Assembly: GCA_028023455.1 (NCBI GenBank)
Contig: JAQFVV010012574.1
Coordinates: 1,574,959 to 1,638,958 of the forward strand
Source: Epiperipatus broadwayi
Taxonomy: Eukaryota > Onychophora > Udeonychophora > Euonychophora > Peripatidae
DNA length: 64,000 bases
Direction: 5' to 3'
Position 1 is the stretch's first letter. Each line of letters begins with the position of its first letter. The notes under the pieces are model-generated. The model made no database searches and was not told the origin of the DNA. It saw nothing but the letters and a program-made list of their open reading frames with translations. Of this stretch, positions 11,162-23,109 are shown piece by piece. A program made the position numbers and the translations under genes.

Positions 11162-12200
11162 ATGACAGCCACTGAGGAAGTCACTCAAAAATTGCCTTTA
11201 GAAGAGTCAGTAGAATTAGGTTGGAGAATAAAAAGAACACTTGAGAGACAACAAAATTTGAAGTCAAACATATCTTATGATGAGAGGAAAGAAATTAAAT
11301 CTCTCAAAATATATAAATATATAATCATTCTCCATGCTGATAACAATTATAATGGATGCAACTTATTATGACAACAAAATAGAAAAACTCCTCACAGCAG
11401 GCCAATATAGAAAAGTGGCAAAAAATCCAATATTGAGTACAGAAACAAGGCTACAATCTTACACAGAAAGCATTGGAGGTATTTCAATGATTCAAAAAAA
11501 AAAATAAACTAACATCATATTTTAGAAAAATTTCGCATTTTTATGATTTACCTAAAATTTATAAGGATCATGTTCCATTAAGTCTTATTATTAGTTCTAA
11601 AAATTCACCTTGCCAAAATTTGTCAAGATTTCTTCTCAAAGTTCTTAGTTCTTTGGTATACAAGACCCAGTCCTTTGTCAGAAATTCTAAACACTTTATA
11701 GAATTAATCAAGAACATGAATTTTGAAACAAATGACACACTAGTAAGCTTTGATGTGGAAAATTTATTCATAAATGTATTATGTGAAGAAGCATTGTCTA
11801 TTGTAAGAAAAATTAAATGGTGATAATAGTTTACAAATTAAAACAACACTTCCTCTTCATAGTATAATGGAAGTATTAATAGCCTTCAAAACAATAACCT
11901 ACTTTCAATAACAAAATCAAGGAATGGCTATGGGCTCACCATTGTCACCCCTGATTAGTAATATTTGTTTATGGCACATGGTGGATCACTACTATAAATC
12001 TTCTGGAAATACATCAACAATATATTCCCTTCAATTAAATTCATAATAGAGTCAGAACAAAAACAAAAATATGCATTCTTAGATATTCTTGTAACAAAAC
12101 TCCCACATGATAAAATCAAAACTAAAGTTTTCAGAAAACCTACACATATAGGAAAATATTTAGCATATATATCCAATCAAAACACAAAATATGGATTTAT
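11162..12200 (+). pseudogene. Penelope-like reverse transcriptase, broken
   Basis: Translated in pieces across frames. An early segment ends HADNNYNG. A continuous open stretch follows with PCQNLSRFLLKVLSSLV, then FVRNSKHFIELIKNMNF and TLVSFDVENLFINVLCEEAL, the Penelope motif around the first catalytic aspartate (usual form SFDVxSLFTNVPxxEAL). After a frame change near 11820 comes GMAMGSPLSPLISNI (about 11922-11970), the conserved GxAMGSPLSPxxANI motif. Later KYAFLDILVTK and KVFRKPTHIGKYL (to about 12165) match the thumb region. The expected motif with the second and third catalytic aspartates is missing, apparently deleted between about 11975 and 12000. Confidence 0.85.
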
Positions 12201-12790
12201 ACTATCCTATGGAACAAAGCAAAAGAAATTTGTTCAGAAACCTGTGATTTGAAAAAAGAAAAGATCTATATAAAACAAACTTTTAATAAAATGATCACCC
12301 ATCAGCTGTCATTAAGAAAGCCTTAAATAGAAGAACCATCAAAAGAAAAAAACAATTATTGATACTGTAGTGAATCCATACATGCCAAAAATATGACAAA
12401 TTAAGGAAAATCTGCAATCAGTTAGAACAGCTTCCCAAAGCCACATCACTCTATGAGGAATTTTAACATCTACAAATCCCTAAACTTAAAATGCTGAAAA
12501 GCAAAAACTATATCTATATGCATATTGATGAGACCAGTTGCCCCATTGAAAAGTGGTTGCAAGAGCACAAACTAATGGTTAGAAGAGAGAAAGTCAATGT
12601 GTCTATAGTAGCAGACCATCTATGTACCAATTATCATATATTCAATTGGAAAAATACAAAAATATTAGATAAAGAGGAAAAGGTACAAAGAAAAAAATTC
12701 AAAGAAGTTGCTCACATAACAATGATGAATAATCCCATTAGTCAACCTAGTATGATTATACATAATATATGGAAACTACTAATCACTTAG
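12200..12790 (+). pseudogene. Penelope-like element linker and GIY-YIG endonuclease, broken
   Basis: A shifted frame at about 12365-12400 reads VNPYMPKI followed by DKLRKICNQL, the linker seen before the nuclease in Penelope proteins. The GIY-YIG core itself is not clear. The open stretch 12491-12790 includes EKWLQEHKLMVRREKVN, then HIFNWKNTKILDKEEK, RKKFKEVAHITMMNNPIS, which is the typical downstream part of the domain (EHKxAVRRGE, AxILDxExxxxxRxxKEAIHI). The function would have been DNA nicking at insertion. The reading frame is interrupted, so it is a pseudogene. Confidence 0.75.
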
Positions 12791-13075
12791 GAAAAAGTGG
12801 CAAAATCAGTAGGAATCTCATAGATAAGTACATGAAGTTTCTAGTTACTTTAAAATTAAATATTCAAGAATTTTAAGGTCTAGGTTTGATTCCCATGCTA
12901 GTACTGTCACTGGTCAGGCTAGCAACACCTAAAGAAGAGAAAACAATAATACCACTCAAAACGTTGTGCATTTACTAATAGTTAAATATAATTGAAAAAT
13001 TTAAATAAAAGTTAAATTTTTCTAAGAAAATTTTCAATACTTAATATTAGATAATGGAAATAGTCCAAAATATAA

Positions 13076-16000
13076 ATACAATAAAAAGTATAAACATTTG
13101 AACAAAGTCATTGCTATAGAAATCATAAAAATTAAAGACAATTTGCAAAAATTTATTATATATTTTTTTTAAAAAAAAAAAAACAGAAATTGGAAGTTCT
13201 AATTATTATTAAAAATATTATTATAAAAAAAAAAAAATAAACCTTTTATTTTCAAAACTCCAATAAAAAATAATTTAAAATTGACGTTATTTATATATAT
13301 TTCATAATTATATATATTATACAATATTATTTTACTATTAGTTTATTCTAACCTGATCCATTTCCCATGATTCTGTGCAAGATTTGATATTCCTGAGTTC
13401 ACGTTAATTCAATTTGTTCCGAATGAAAATTAATACAGTACCTTAATTTTGCGTTTTTTTTTTATCACATTTGACTGCAAACTCGATTCTACATAACAAT
13501 GTTAAAGATTAAAAATCTTACATTAATTCTTTTTATTTATCTACTTAATGCGCGATGATAAACAATCTTATGTAAGATAAATAAATTATTAATAAATAAT
13601 AAAAAAAATGACTGTTTCCAAAAAAAAAAAAAAAACTCAACTGAACTACCTAAATAAAATAGTCTTAAAAATCAAATTAAACCTCCTTTTTCCTTCCTCC
13701 CCACTTAAAAAAAAAAAAAAATTATATAAACAAAATCCTAATGTGGATAAAACATAAATAAAATTTATCTTTACATTATCACCCACCTATATGTATGTAT
13801 AAGTAATTTAATAATTTCTAAGTGGGGTTTGCATTTGATATTTGCGGAGTTATTTTCAATTCAAACTGATTGATCCATTTATAAAAATTCCAAATATTTT
13901 TTTAATGTATGTTTAATATTCATACGAAAATATTAATCATATTGACACACAGATATCAAACATATATAATAACTAAGATATCATCACAAATAACAAATTG
14001 TATAGTAATCGAAAATGGCATTATGTAATAACCAACTGTGGTTTGAATCCATTTTTCTGGAATTCCGAAAATAGCTTGTTTTATGCTAGTTTTAAATTTT
14101 GAGAAATAATAAAATAAGAACAAGAGCCTAAATAAACATGAAGAAAGAACGTTCATAATTGTAAGAAAGTATTCTTTTATAATTTGTGTATGTCTGTGTA
14201 TTTCATTTTGTTATATCATACGCTGACTAATACTGAAAATTAACATAGTAAATGAATTTTATTTTTCCTTAATTAGTCAAAATATAGGTCATGAGGATTT
14301 CCACTTCTCCTCTGCTCTCTTTTAATTGATTATAAGAGTATATGTTTTTCATAACAAACACAGGTGAATTAATATATAGTTGTATTACAAATGCAAACTA
14401 ATTTGAAGATCACATGTTTGGCAAAGTTCAACCTTGTGTTGGTTAATCCATTTAATCAGTAATATTGAATAATTAAATACCAATCTAATATTATCATTTG
14501 ACTATAACATGCTACTGCTTTTAAGCAGAAATTTTATCATAAAATACACATATCATTCATGAGTTAATATACATTTAAGAATATAGATTTAGATTTATTA
14601 ATTTAATAATTCTTTATATATTTAATTAAATATATACATTTATATATATTATAATAATTTTTTTTAAAAAAAAAAAAGAGATTAAAAAAAAAAGAGAAGA
14701 ATGCTTATAGAGCACAAGAGAACATTTCTAATTTAAACTATCTATCTAGACATGTAGTATTTATGGAATAATGTTCTATTTATACATGAGACTATAAATT
14801 AAAATCAATAAAAACAGATTATTCCTAAAACTTAATTTTAATAAACTATATATGTATAGCAGCCATATAGCAATTTAAACAGCAGAATTTTCTAATGAGA
14901 TTTATTGCTTTGGGGGGAAAAAATGCAAACTTAATCCTTAGTTATAATATACATTGTGAGAATTTAAATATAACTCATCTCAAATATTAATTGATATCTA
15001 TTTAATAAAATACTAATAATTTAAATTAAAAAGTTGTACGTATTATTAGAGAAATAATTTAAGTAGATGATAATTTTTATTTTATCATTTCTTGTTGCAT
15101 ATTCAATTTTTTACTAAGCAACTTTTCTATTTTTTTAAAAAAAAATAGAACTGATATAGTATGGGATATAAAAATAATGTAAATCCAGAGATTTCCATGA
15201 TAAAAGACAAATAATATACTTAATTTTTACCAATTATTTTTCTTTGGCTCCATTTATTTATCTTACATTCAACTTTGAATATTCATTCACAAATTCCATT
15301 TTATATTCACATTTATTATTGAATATTCATTAACTATAATTATTTTTAATATGAGGTTATCCATTCACATTTTTATTTCATATTAACATTTCTATTAATA
15401 TATGTAATATCCATATCCTGGAATATATTTAAAATTGTATAACACATCAACATTATTTTAAAAACTAATGTATTTACAAATTAGTAATATAGATGGATCT
15501 TTCATTGACAATTTCTCAATAAAAATTAACCAATTAAAAATTATAAGAAAATGTTAAAAGCAAAACAAATATTTTTTCTTTGAAAATTTCAATATAATTA
15601 TTATGACAGATCTTGAACAACTTGGATGTCAATATAAAATAAAAATTTGTATCACTTTTTATTTCTATTATACTTATTGTAAACCTAGATTCTTTTATTT
15701 AATGCAACCATTTTTATTTTGTTCTGCATCAATAACTTTAATGATAACAGGATCAAATTTGAAGCTGAACTTTTTTCTCTTTTTTCTATGATTATGATTA
15801 ACATATGGATGTATTATTTTTTCTAACTTAATTCGTATTTTCTGATATATTCTGAACAGCAATACCACATTTGCTATTTAATGTACTGGTTTTTTAAACT
15901 TAATTCTATTTTTAATACTTATTTGTCCACTTAGCAATCACACTACACCATTTAGTAATACCATAATTGCTTGTCAATATATTTAGTAGGCACATCTTAC

Positions 16001-16867
16001 TTGAGTTTCTGAACTCCAATGGGGAAAAAACCCTTAAATTAAAATTCTACTTGATTTTCTTTTTTCTTTTGATCTCATCATTTCTACCATTCTGAACTAT
16101 TTTATCCTGAAATAAAGATGGTCTACCATGTTCAAGTTATTTGCTTAAGAAACAAAAGCTTCAACTATTCTTAATAACAATGTATGTAATTATTGATTAG
16201 AAGTAATCACCTTTGCCCATCTTCTATCATATTTTGCATATGTCTTATATTTTTCCTTTTTTATAGTATTAATAGAGTATCCTACTTCATTTATCTTTTG
16301 TTGAAGACTTTATAATAGCTATTAATAAATACATCATAATTGTTATTTCAGAGGATGCAATCTCTTTATTTACAGATTTTTTATTCAACTTTTCTTTGCA
16401 CTTCTGTATGTTATACCTATAATTTACCTTGAGATTCTGGGAATTCTCAATTTTTTCAAGTGTTGTTAAAATTCTACCTTGAAAATTACTAAATTCCTTT
16501 AATATTTACCCTGAGATTCTTTAAACACTTCAATAGCTTTTTGAGATCTTGTTTAAAAAATCTTTTATGAATTCTTTTTGAAATCTATAATAAGATTATA
16601 AGAAATCCCTTTCACATTCTTTGAAGTTTTTACTTCTAATTGTGAAAATGACAACATCTATATTGTAGCACTTCAATATTATACTTTTTGTTTTTGTCAG
16701 ATATATTAGAATTATAAACAAATTTATTAAAACATAATATTTTTATAAGCAAGATTAAAATGATAAAAATTCTAAAAAATTTGATAATTGTTCACCATAT
16801 CTCTTTACACAGTAAGAGAAAAAAGTGGAAAATAAAGGAAATGCTTTTTAGTTTTGTAAGATTTTAA
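13076..16867. other. A/T-rich sequence without recognised features
   Basis: Nearly 4 kb of A/T-rich DNA with many homopolymer runs (for example near 13160, 13220, 13620, 13708, 14660). Small ORFs at 13956-14156 (minus) and 15603-15791 (plus) have only low-complexity hydrophobic translations and no family motif. Confidence 0.5.
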
Positions 16868-16869
16868 TA

Positions 16870-17821
16870 CACCTGGGTCTCGTTTTACGCAATAGATAGG
16901 TTTCTCAGAAAACACGCGCAAACGAAATCACGCAAAATCAGATGTAACTTACCTTGAAAAAGGGGGGGATGTAGACTGTGATTTTTCAAAAATCGTGTAA
17001 AAGCAAAGCACCAATGTAAAATTACTTCAAAATTCGTGCAAAAAAAAAATAAGGAAATAAAATATGACTAATAAAAAATTTCAAATTTGAAAAAAAATTG
17101 ATACAAGACAAACTTTTTTTAACTATAATATTTAATTTTATTCAAAACAATATATTTTTATGCATAATTTACAGTAATTTACATTTTTTTATACACGTTT
17201 TAATTATTATCATTATTTGCCAATAAACAGGTTCGTTGCAAACTGGTAAAAAATCAGATTCTTCACAAGAGGAAATACAACTAGTGCCAATGTCACTCTC
17301 ATGTTATGTTAATGGTTTTCTGGTGACAACATAATTATTAATTAATCTAACAACTAAAAATTAAATTCTTATTTTTGTCTTTAATTTTTTAATTTTCAAT
17401 TTTAATTGTACCCACTGCTATTACTCACCTTTTAAAAATTAACTTGTGGACACTAAATGATTAATAATTGATTACGTTCTTTTGTAAAAAGCAAAAACAG
17501 AATGTGATTTAAAATGCAAAATTAACACGCACAATGTTTGAACAAATTTACATTATAATCTTTTAAAATTTAATGTGTGTATGCATAAAATGTGGAAATC
17601 ATGATTTTAATTTCATTATTGCATAAAATCTTACTATTATAAAACACTGAAAATATTAAAATTACTAAGATGAAAGTTGAATTCCAATAGTGTGCTATTA
17701 CTTTCAATATGATGTAAGTGCGCAAAATTTATTATTTAAAGTAATAGCGCATTATCAAAGTTCGACTTCCGGAGAAACGTGAATCGCGTTAAATAAATCC
17801 GCGTAAAAAGAGACCCAGGTG
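16870..17821. mobile_element. pogo/Tigger-like non-autonomous DNA transposon (MITE), about 950 bp
   Basis: The left end CACCTGGGTCTCGTTTTACG and the reverse complement of the right end (CACCTGGGTCTCTTTTTACG) match almost perfectly, and both are flanked by TA (16868-16869 and 17822-17823), as expected for Tc1/mariner-pogo insertion. Ends with a CTCGTTTTACGC motif are typical of the pogo/Tigger group. The interior shows no transposase and is A/T-rich, so this is a non-autonomous derivative. The right end carries several CG dinucleotides, unusual for this window, so it may be fairly young. Confidence 0.8.
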
Positions 17822-17823
17822 TA

Positions 17824-18499
17824 CTATGTTTTTTCATATCTAATTTTTAATATACTCTCCTTTAAAAATCTACATATCTTTTCCATTTACTTATAAAATT
17901 TCATTGACTATTTTGTACATATACATAAAATAATAATGAACATAATCAAATTTTAAATCTCTTCTTATTATCAGGCAATTTTATTCATAACTAGAGATTA
18001 TATCTTACTAAAAAAGAAGTATTGATTTATCTCTGCAATTTAACCTCAAAATCATTCTTACTATCCAAATATATAAATATTAACAGCTAATTTTATATCT
18101 TTAAATCAAATTACTTTTAATATGCATCTTTTCATTAGCTAGATTTATTAATTCTATTGGGTTCCATATTGATGAATTGAAATAAAAAATAAAAATAGAA
18201 TAGTATTAACAAGGTATCAGAGAAGTATTTATCATCTACACTGTAAAATTAGGTATGTGTTGTGCATAAGTTAACAAGCTTTAGTTAAAATCAACAATAA
18301 CAATAAAAGCAATATAGAGAATATAATTGTTATACAATACATTGAAATAGTAATCTCATTACCGAGGCATACAGAATATGCAGGATTTTAGCAATAGAGA
18401 TTTAAATTATAATTTATGAAATTAGAATAGAACCAAAGTATGCAAGGATAGAATTGATAAGATAATAATTTAGAACATTAAAATTCAAAATGTATTTAC
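17824..18499. other. A/T-rich sequence without recognised features
   Basis: Nothing recognised. Confidence 0.5.
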
Positions 18500-18507
18500 A
18501 CTTATAT

Positions 18508-19080
18508 TAGGGTGACCAGTCATCCCGATTTTTTAGGTCTTGTCCCTATTTTTGATTAGATGTCCCAATGTCCCTGAAATGTCTTTTTGGGACCATTGTA
18601 TGCCCCGATTAATTATTTGTCTTACATAAATAATTCATTGCAAAAATGAGTTTCTTGGCCCTCTCTGTCCATTTCAGTCTCTACAGTAATATCATAAAAA
18701 CTTCACACAAATTCCAACACCAAAACAAAGATTGCTATTACGTTATATGGCCAGGTTCTCAAGCTAGATGCATTCTCATATCCAACCTCACCTTGACCAT
18801 CCGCAATTGGATTTTTGTAGGCTAAAATTTGAACTGCGCTTGCACCTGTGTTGATTGATAGTATAGTTTTACTAGTTCTGTGTTGATATCAATTTTCTAT
18901 AGTGATAAAACTAATATGAATATTAATAACCCTAAATGATAGACAACATGCCAAAGAGAAAGTGTACTTACAACAATGATTATACACAAGAATAGAGTTT
19001 CATAAAAAAAAGGATGCAATGTCGTAAAAATGATGGGTGATTATGTCCTAATTTTTGATCAAACGAGTCTGGTCATCTTA
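18508..19080 (+). mobile_element. hAT transposon deletion derivative with 8-bp target duplication
   Basis: The terminal repeats TAGGGTGACCAG (18508-18519) and, reversed, TAAGATGACCAG (19069-19080) pair. The flanks ACTTATAT (18500-18507) and ATTTATAT (19081-19088) agree at seven of eight bases, the 8-bp duplication length of hAT elements. Inside, from 18948, a short frame starts MPKRKCTYNNDYTQE and stops. MPKRKC followed by an acidic stretch is a familiar start of BED-finger hAT transposases and of host genes derived from them. Only this start and the two ends remain; the middle of the transposase is deleted. The strand is given from that coding remnant. Confidence 0.75.
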
Positions 19081-19088
19081 ATTTATAT

Positions 19089-19276
19089 GCAAATGTATGT
19101 GCATTAAAAATATTTGTGCAGACCCTAACTTTAAAAAAAATAAAAGGTGAAAGACATTCCAATTATATTCACTCAACAATTAATGTATATATATCATTTA
19201 AATATTTAAATTTAAAAAAAAAAACAAAGTATTTTTTAAGTAATAAATCATAGATTTCTACTTTACGCTTATCAAA
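19089..19276. other. A/T-rich spacer
   Basis: Nothing recognised between the hAT remnant and the next element. Confidence 0.5.
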
Positions 19277-20442
19277 TTATAACAATAAAATTGTGCCAAC
19301 ACACATGTAATGTAAAGCTATATAAATAATTAACAAATTAAAAAGGCTTAGCACTTTTGAGAAAGTATATACCACATGATTATAGCTTGTTATGACTCAC
19401 TCATAGGGATCAAGGTGTGTGGATGATTTATCTATCGCTGCTCCAGAAAACATTATTATGCAAATTAAAGCTCGATACAAGCACACACATCCTTGGATTT
19501 AAACATTACATGGGAAGATATAAAACAAGAAGTAAAATATATCAATGTACACAAAGGAGATGCACTCAACTACATGTTGGTCATGAAGCCATCAGAAGTA
19601 CATGGACAGTCACTCTGATTTCATACATACCTATGGCTCACAAGTTGGCGGGCTTAATATCATTTCTATTTAGAAATTATCACTTGTGCAAATTCGAGGT
19701 GAATAGAAGGTCTAACATGATTAATTGTACTAACAATTTAACCAAAGCAGATATGCACAATACAGTTTGTAGCAAGATTAGACCTTTTATTAATAATATA
19801 GAAACAGTGAGTTAGAGATGAGAAACCTTGGCTGCTGTTGCCTTACATGCCCTCTTTGCAAAAGACATTCTACAGAACTTTCTCTATGGAGATTTATTTG
19901 AGCTTTCACACATCTCTCTCAACTAATAGGCTTATTAACAACACTAAAGACACCAAAGCTCCTGATCAAACCCCACAGGCAGCATATAACATTGCATGCC
20001 CTCACGATGAACGTAAAGCCTCATAATATGGTGAAACCAAAGCCACCATAGCTACTAGGTTATCACAGCATAAGTATAGGCATAAGTCTCATATCAATCC
20101 AGAATGGAGTTCAATATTCATACAACATCAAAAAGTAGCCAGACATGAGTTGAAACCTACCATTGCAAAATTGGTCTATACTGAGAGACACAATGTTAAA
20201 AGTAAGGTAAAGGAGGCTTACCTCATAGTGAAAGGCTCCTTCACCATTAATCACAAAGAATTATGTTTTGTTATATCCAAAAGATGAGCTAATTGACTCA
20301 TTTTCATAAAGTTTGCATATTGTACATACATAATGATTATGAGAAATATATTTCTCCAAAGCGCTAAGCCTTTTTAATTTGTTAATTATCATTTATATAG
20401 CTTTACGTTACATGTGTGTTGGCACAATTTTATTATTATAAA
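19277..20442 (+). mobile_element. Second decayed Penelope-like element (family E) with inverted ends
   Basis: The left end 19277-19365 is the imperfect reverse complement of 20352-20442 over about 90 bp (for example TTGTGCCAACACACATGTAA at 19291 and its reverse near 20410). Between them are remnants of an RT and GIY-YIG protein in plus orientation, annotated separately. Next to the right arm, GAGAAATATATTTCTC followed by CAAAGCGCTAAGCC (20341-20370) looks like a decayed hammerhead stem II, GAAA and self-complementary AGCGCU stem III. This family differs in sequence from family C, so two Penelope lineages have been active here. Confidence 0.65.
19414..20285 (+). pseudogene. Penelope-like protein fragments (RT end and GIY-YIG nuclease), broken
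   Basis: Just after the left arm the translation RCVDDLSIAAPENIIMQIK recalls the RYVDD catalytic motif of reverse transcriptases, with Y changed to C. Several frame changes follow through a poorly conserved middle. From about 19988 one frame reads ACPHDERKAS, stop, YGETKATIATRLSQHKYRHK, then IAKLVYTERHNVKSKVKEAY, resembling the GIY-YIG pattern of a Cys-containing motif, YxGET, R, H and the downstream glutamate. RT assignment is moderate and GIY-YIG assignment somewhat better. Open frames at 19417-19815 and 19838-20026 are partial reads through this pseudogene. Confidence 0.55.
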
Positions 20443-21474
20443 GTAATTTTTGTTTTTGTTTCTTATGAATTGAAGTTTATTTGTTGATATTAGTTAGATT
20501 ATTTTGGGTTAACTATAAATAAAAGGTTTTTTTCCTAAAAGCAGAAAAAATTTAAATAAAGGAATTCTTTTATAATACATCTCATTAAAAGGGAAAAACT
20601 AAAAATAAATTGTTTAGATAAAAAAAAATTATAAATTAATTAAACTATTTGGGTATTTAAAAAATACTTTTAATTAAAGATTAATCTTACAATTGTACAG
20701 GGTTTAATAAAACAAATTTAAAATATTATCTACACAGTTCTGTTTTCAAAAATAGTTCATAACTTTCAATATATAAAAATCAAGTTTTAAAAAGAAGTTT
20801 GGTGTATTCATTTATATAGATTTAATGAAAATAATTCTTTTATGATTTTGATTTGATTAATTAAAAAGTCTTCTATACTTGTGTATATACATATTCATGG
20901 ACTTAAATTAGATTAATTAAATAAAATACCATATTATTTAAGAATAACAAAATACTCAGAAAAATCTTCAAATAACTAGAAAAAGAGAGCTTTATTAAAA
21001 AGGATAAAAGAGCTTACATAAAAAAAACCTTTCAGTGCAATTTTGGTTTTGTGAAGGGAAGTAAGACTGTTCTTTGTGATCCTAAGAAAGTGGACCAGTT
21101 TTTTAGTGACTTTCCAAATAATGAATGCAAACGTTTATTATAACAGCAGCCTATTTTACAGGGAAAAGTAGAAGAAATTGGTTTCTCCAAATTTCCCGAA
21201 AAGTGCCATGAAGTAAATTCTAAGCAATTTATCTAAAATCCAGAATAGAAAGTCAAATTTACATTAAATGAATGCTATATCTAAATATGAATTCAAAAAA
21301 TCAACCAATTTAAAATCCCTTATAGTGACTAAAATAAAATATAAGAATGAAAATAATTTAATTCTACATCATAACCTAAAGCTTTGCCATTTACTCACAA
21401 AAGAACAAATATTGAGAAAATTGCTACCAAACTGATTGATTCTGTATATGTAAAAGGATTCAAAAAATGTAAGT
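20443..21474. other. A/T-rich sequence without recognised features
   Basis: Nothing recognised. The small ORFs on both strands around 21384-21590 overlap the LINE 3' end and are not genes. Confidence 0.5.
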
Positions 21475-22009
21475 TTTTTTTTCTTTCAATAATATACTTT
21501 ATTGTACAAATAATAGAATTACATGAATTTACAATGGTTTTGCCAGTGTTACAGTGGTGTGACCGGTCTAACAAATGTGTTATCAATTAGAAAAAACTTA
21601 CAGCATTGTTCAAATAGGTTTACAAATTATTAGTTACTGGGTACATTTTAAAGTAGATAATTACAGAACAATTAAAGGAGATAAGATTAAATAGAAAATT
21701 TTTACAGTGTAGAAATATTCACATTAGCAATTATACATTTATTATTATTTGTAATGATTTCTTTCTTTTTATTTATCCATGTGTTCCAAATCAAAATTGT
21801 GTTGTTTATCAAAAATTACATTGTTGAAAATACATGGTTTAAAACTATATAGCTTTGGAACAAACAGAAAAAATTGCTGAAAAAGGATATGTAAACAACA
21901 ACAAAAAAATTAATAATTGTTCTTGTTACAGAAAAGTCATTATTTGTTTTTTGAGGTTATAGTTTGTTTCAGGTTTTTAATAGTGACCATGTAGCAGCAA
22001 ATATATCTG

Positions 22010-23106
22010 GGTATGCAATTTTGCCATCTCTGGCCTTCAGTTGTTCGAGCTTATTAGAGAATGTGCCTGGGTGCTTTTGTGGTATTGTTTCCAAGGCAGA
22101 AAGTACATCTGGTGCACCAGAAACTATATAAACAAAAAGTTGCTGCATGAGTTTCTGGTATTGAGCCTTTACTGAGTGTCTCTATTAGATTATCAAGTAT
22201 GATGTTATTTTGTCTATATGTGTTAATCATAATTTCTCAGGTATTTGTCAGAACTGGGCAGGTGTGAAGTAGGTGCTTTTGTGTTTATTCTTCCCTGTGA
22301 TACAAGAAACAAAGAGCATCAATTTTGTTGTAAAATCTGCAGTATTTAAGGAAATAGGAGGTAGGTAGAGCATGAAGATTTACCTTTAAAAGAAAGTCAA
22401 AAAATTTGGGTTCCAATGACCATTTTTTGAATTGCTGCATCAAATGACTTGTTCATATTTAGCATAAATGAGTGAGGATCAGTAGTTATGTCTGGGTACA
22501 GCATATTATAAATAGTCCAATAGGTGTATCTGCCAACACCCAAAAAAGACACCTGATCATAAATGCTTTGAAGTTGGTATACAAGCAAAGACAAATATCC
22601 ATGTGAAGGTGGTGGTCAATCTGTGGGTGTTATTTGAAGGATGCATTTGAGAGCTGGAAAACTTATCAGTGCAGCTAGGAGATTAATACTTTTTTGTTTG
22701 TGAAAAAATTTAAATGGAGTGAAGACCTAATTCATTTCTGGTTAGTGGATGACTAAGTCATTTTACAGAGATAGATTATTTTTGTAGTTACAAGCTGATT
22801 GAAAATGCATACTTTTGCATATAGTGAGAGGTAGGTTTTGGAGAGAAAAGTGGTTGTACGTTCATCATCTTTCAATTTTTTCTGGATCTTTTGTTTCATT
22901 GCAGAGGGCCCTTGGTAGAAAGGAAACCCAAGGTTTCCCATGATAAACTTGTGTGTTTATCTTGCCAGTGTAAAGAAACCAAGCTGATGTTTTGTTAATA
23001 TTGATCTTGAGTTTATATTTGAGGATGTATTTATTAAGTATTTTTTCCAGAATAGGTAGTTGTTTTTTGAACATAAGAAAAACAGTAAGATCATCCATGT
23101 ATGCAA
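22010..23106 (-). pseudogene. LINE reverse transcriptase, C-terminal part and tail
   Basis: It begins GIAYMDDLTVFLMFKKQLPI: YMDD is the RT active-site box, here with M in place of the common A. KININKTSAWFLYTGK, a usual post-catalytic NKxxxxxxG region, follows. Further on (22941-22753, another frame) the read is GNLGFPFYQGPSAMKQKIQK, then TYLSLYAKVCIFNQLVTTKI, the part after the RT domain. A last open piece (22594-22397) has SFLGVGRYTYWTIYNMLYPD. Each change of frame marks a mutation. Confidence 0.85.
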
Positions 23107-23109
23107 TAC

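Larger units (their letters stand above)
10990..13075 (+). mobile_element. Decayed Penelope-like element with RT and GIY-YIG remnants (family C)
   Basis: Coding remains run in one direction from about 11160 to 12790 in the order reverse transcriptase then GIY-YIG endonuclease, which is the Penelope order. Its 3' end (about 12870-13075) matches the plus arm of the palindrome at 28675-28998: a B-box-like GGTTTGATTCCCATGCTAGT, then GTCACTGGTCAGGC, a damaged hammerhead-like CTAAAGA...CAAAACGTTGTGC, and the end ATTAGATAATGGAAATAGTCC. So the palindrome at 28.3-29.0 kb is made of the termini of this family. Many stops and frameshifts make the element inactive. Confidence 0.8.

Noticed and set aside
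13600-13740. Poly-A and poly-T tracts as retrotransposon tails
   Set aside because: No element body is recognisable next to them; such runs are common all over the window.
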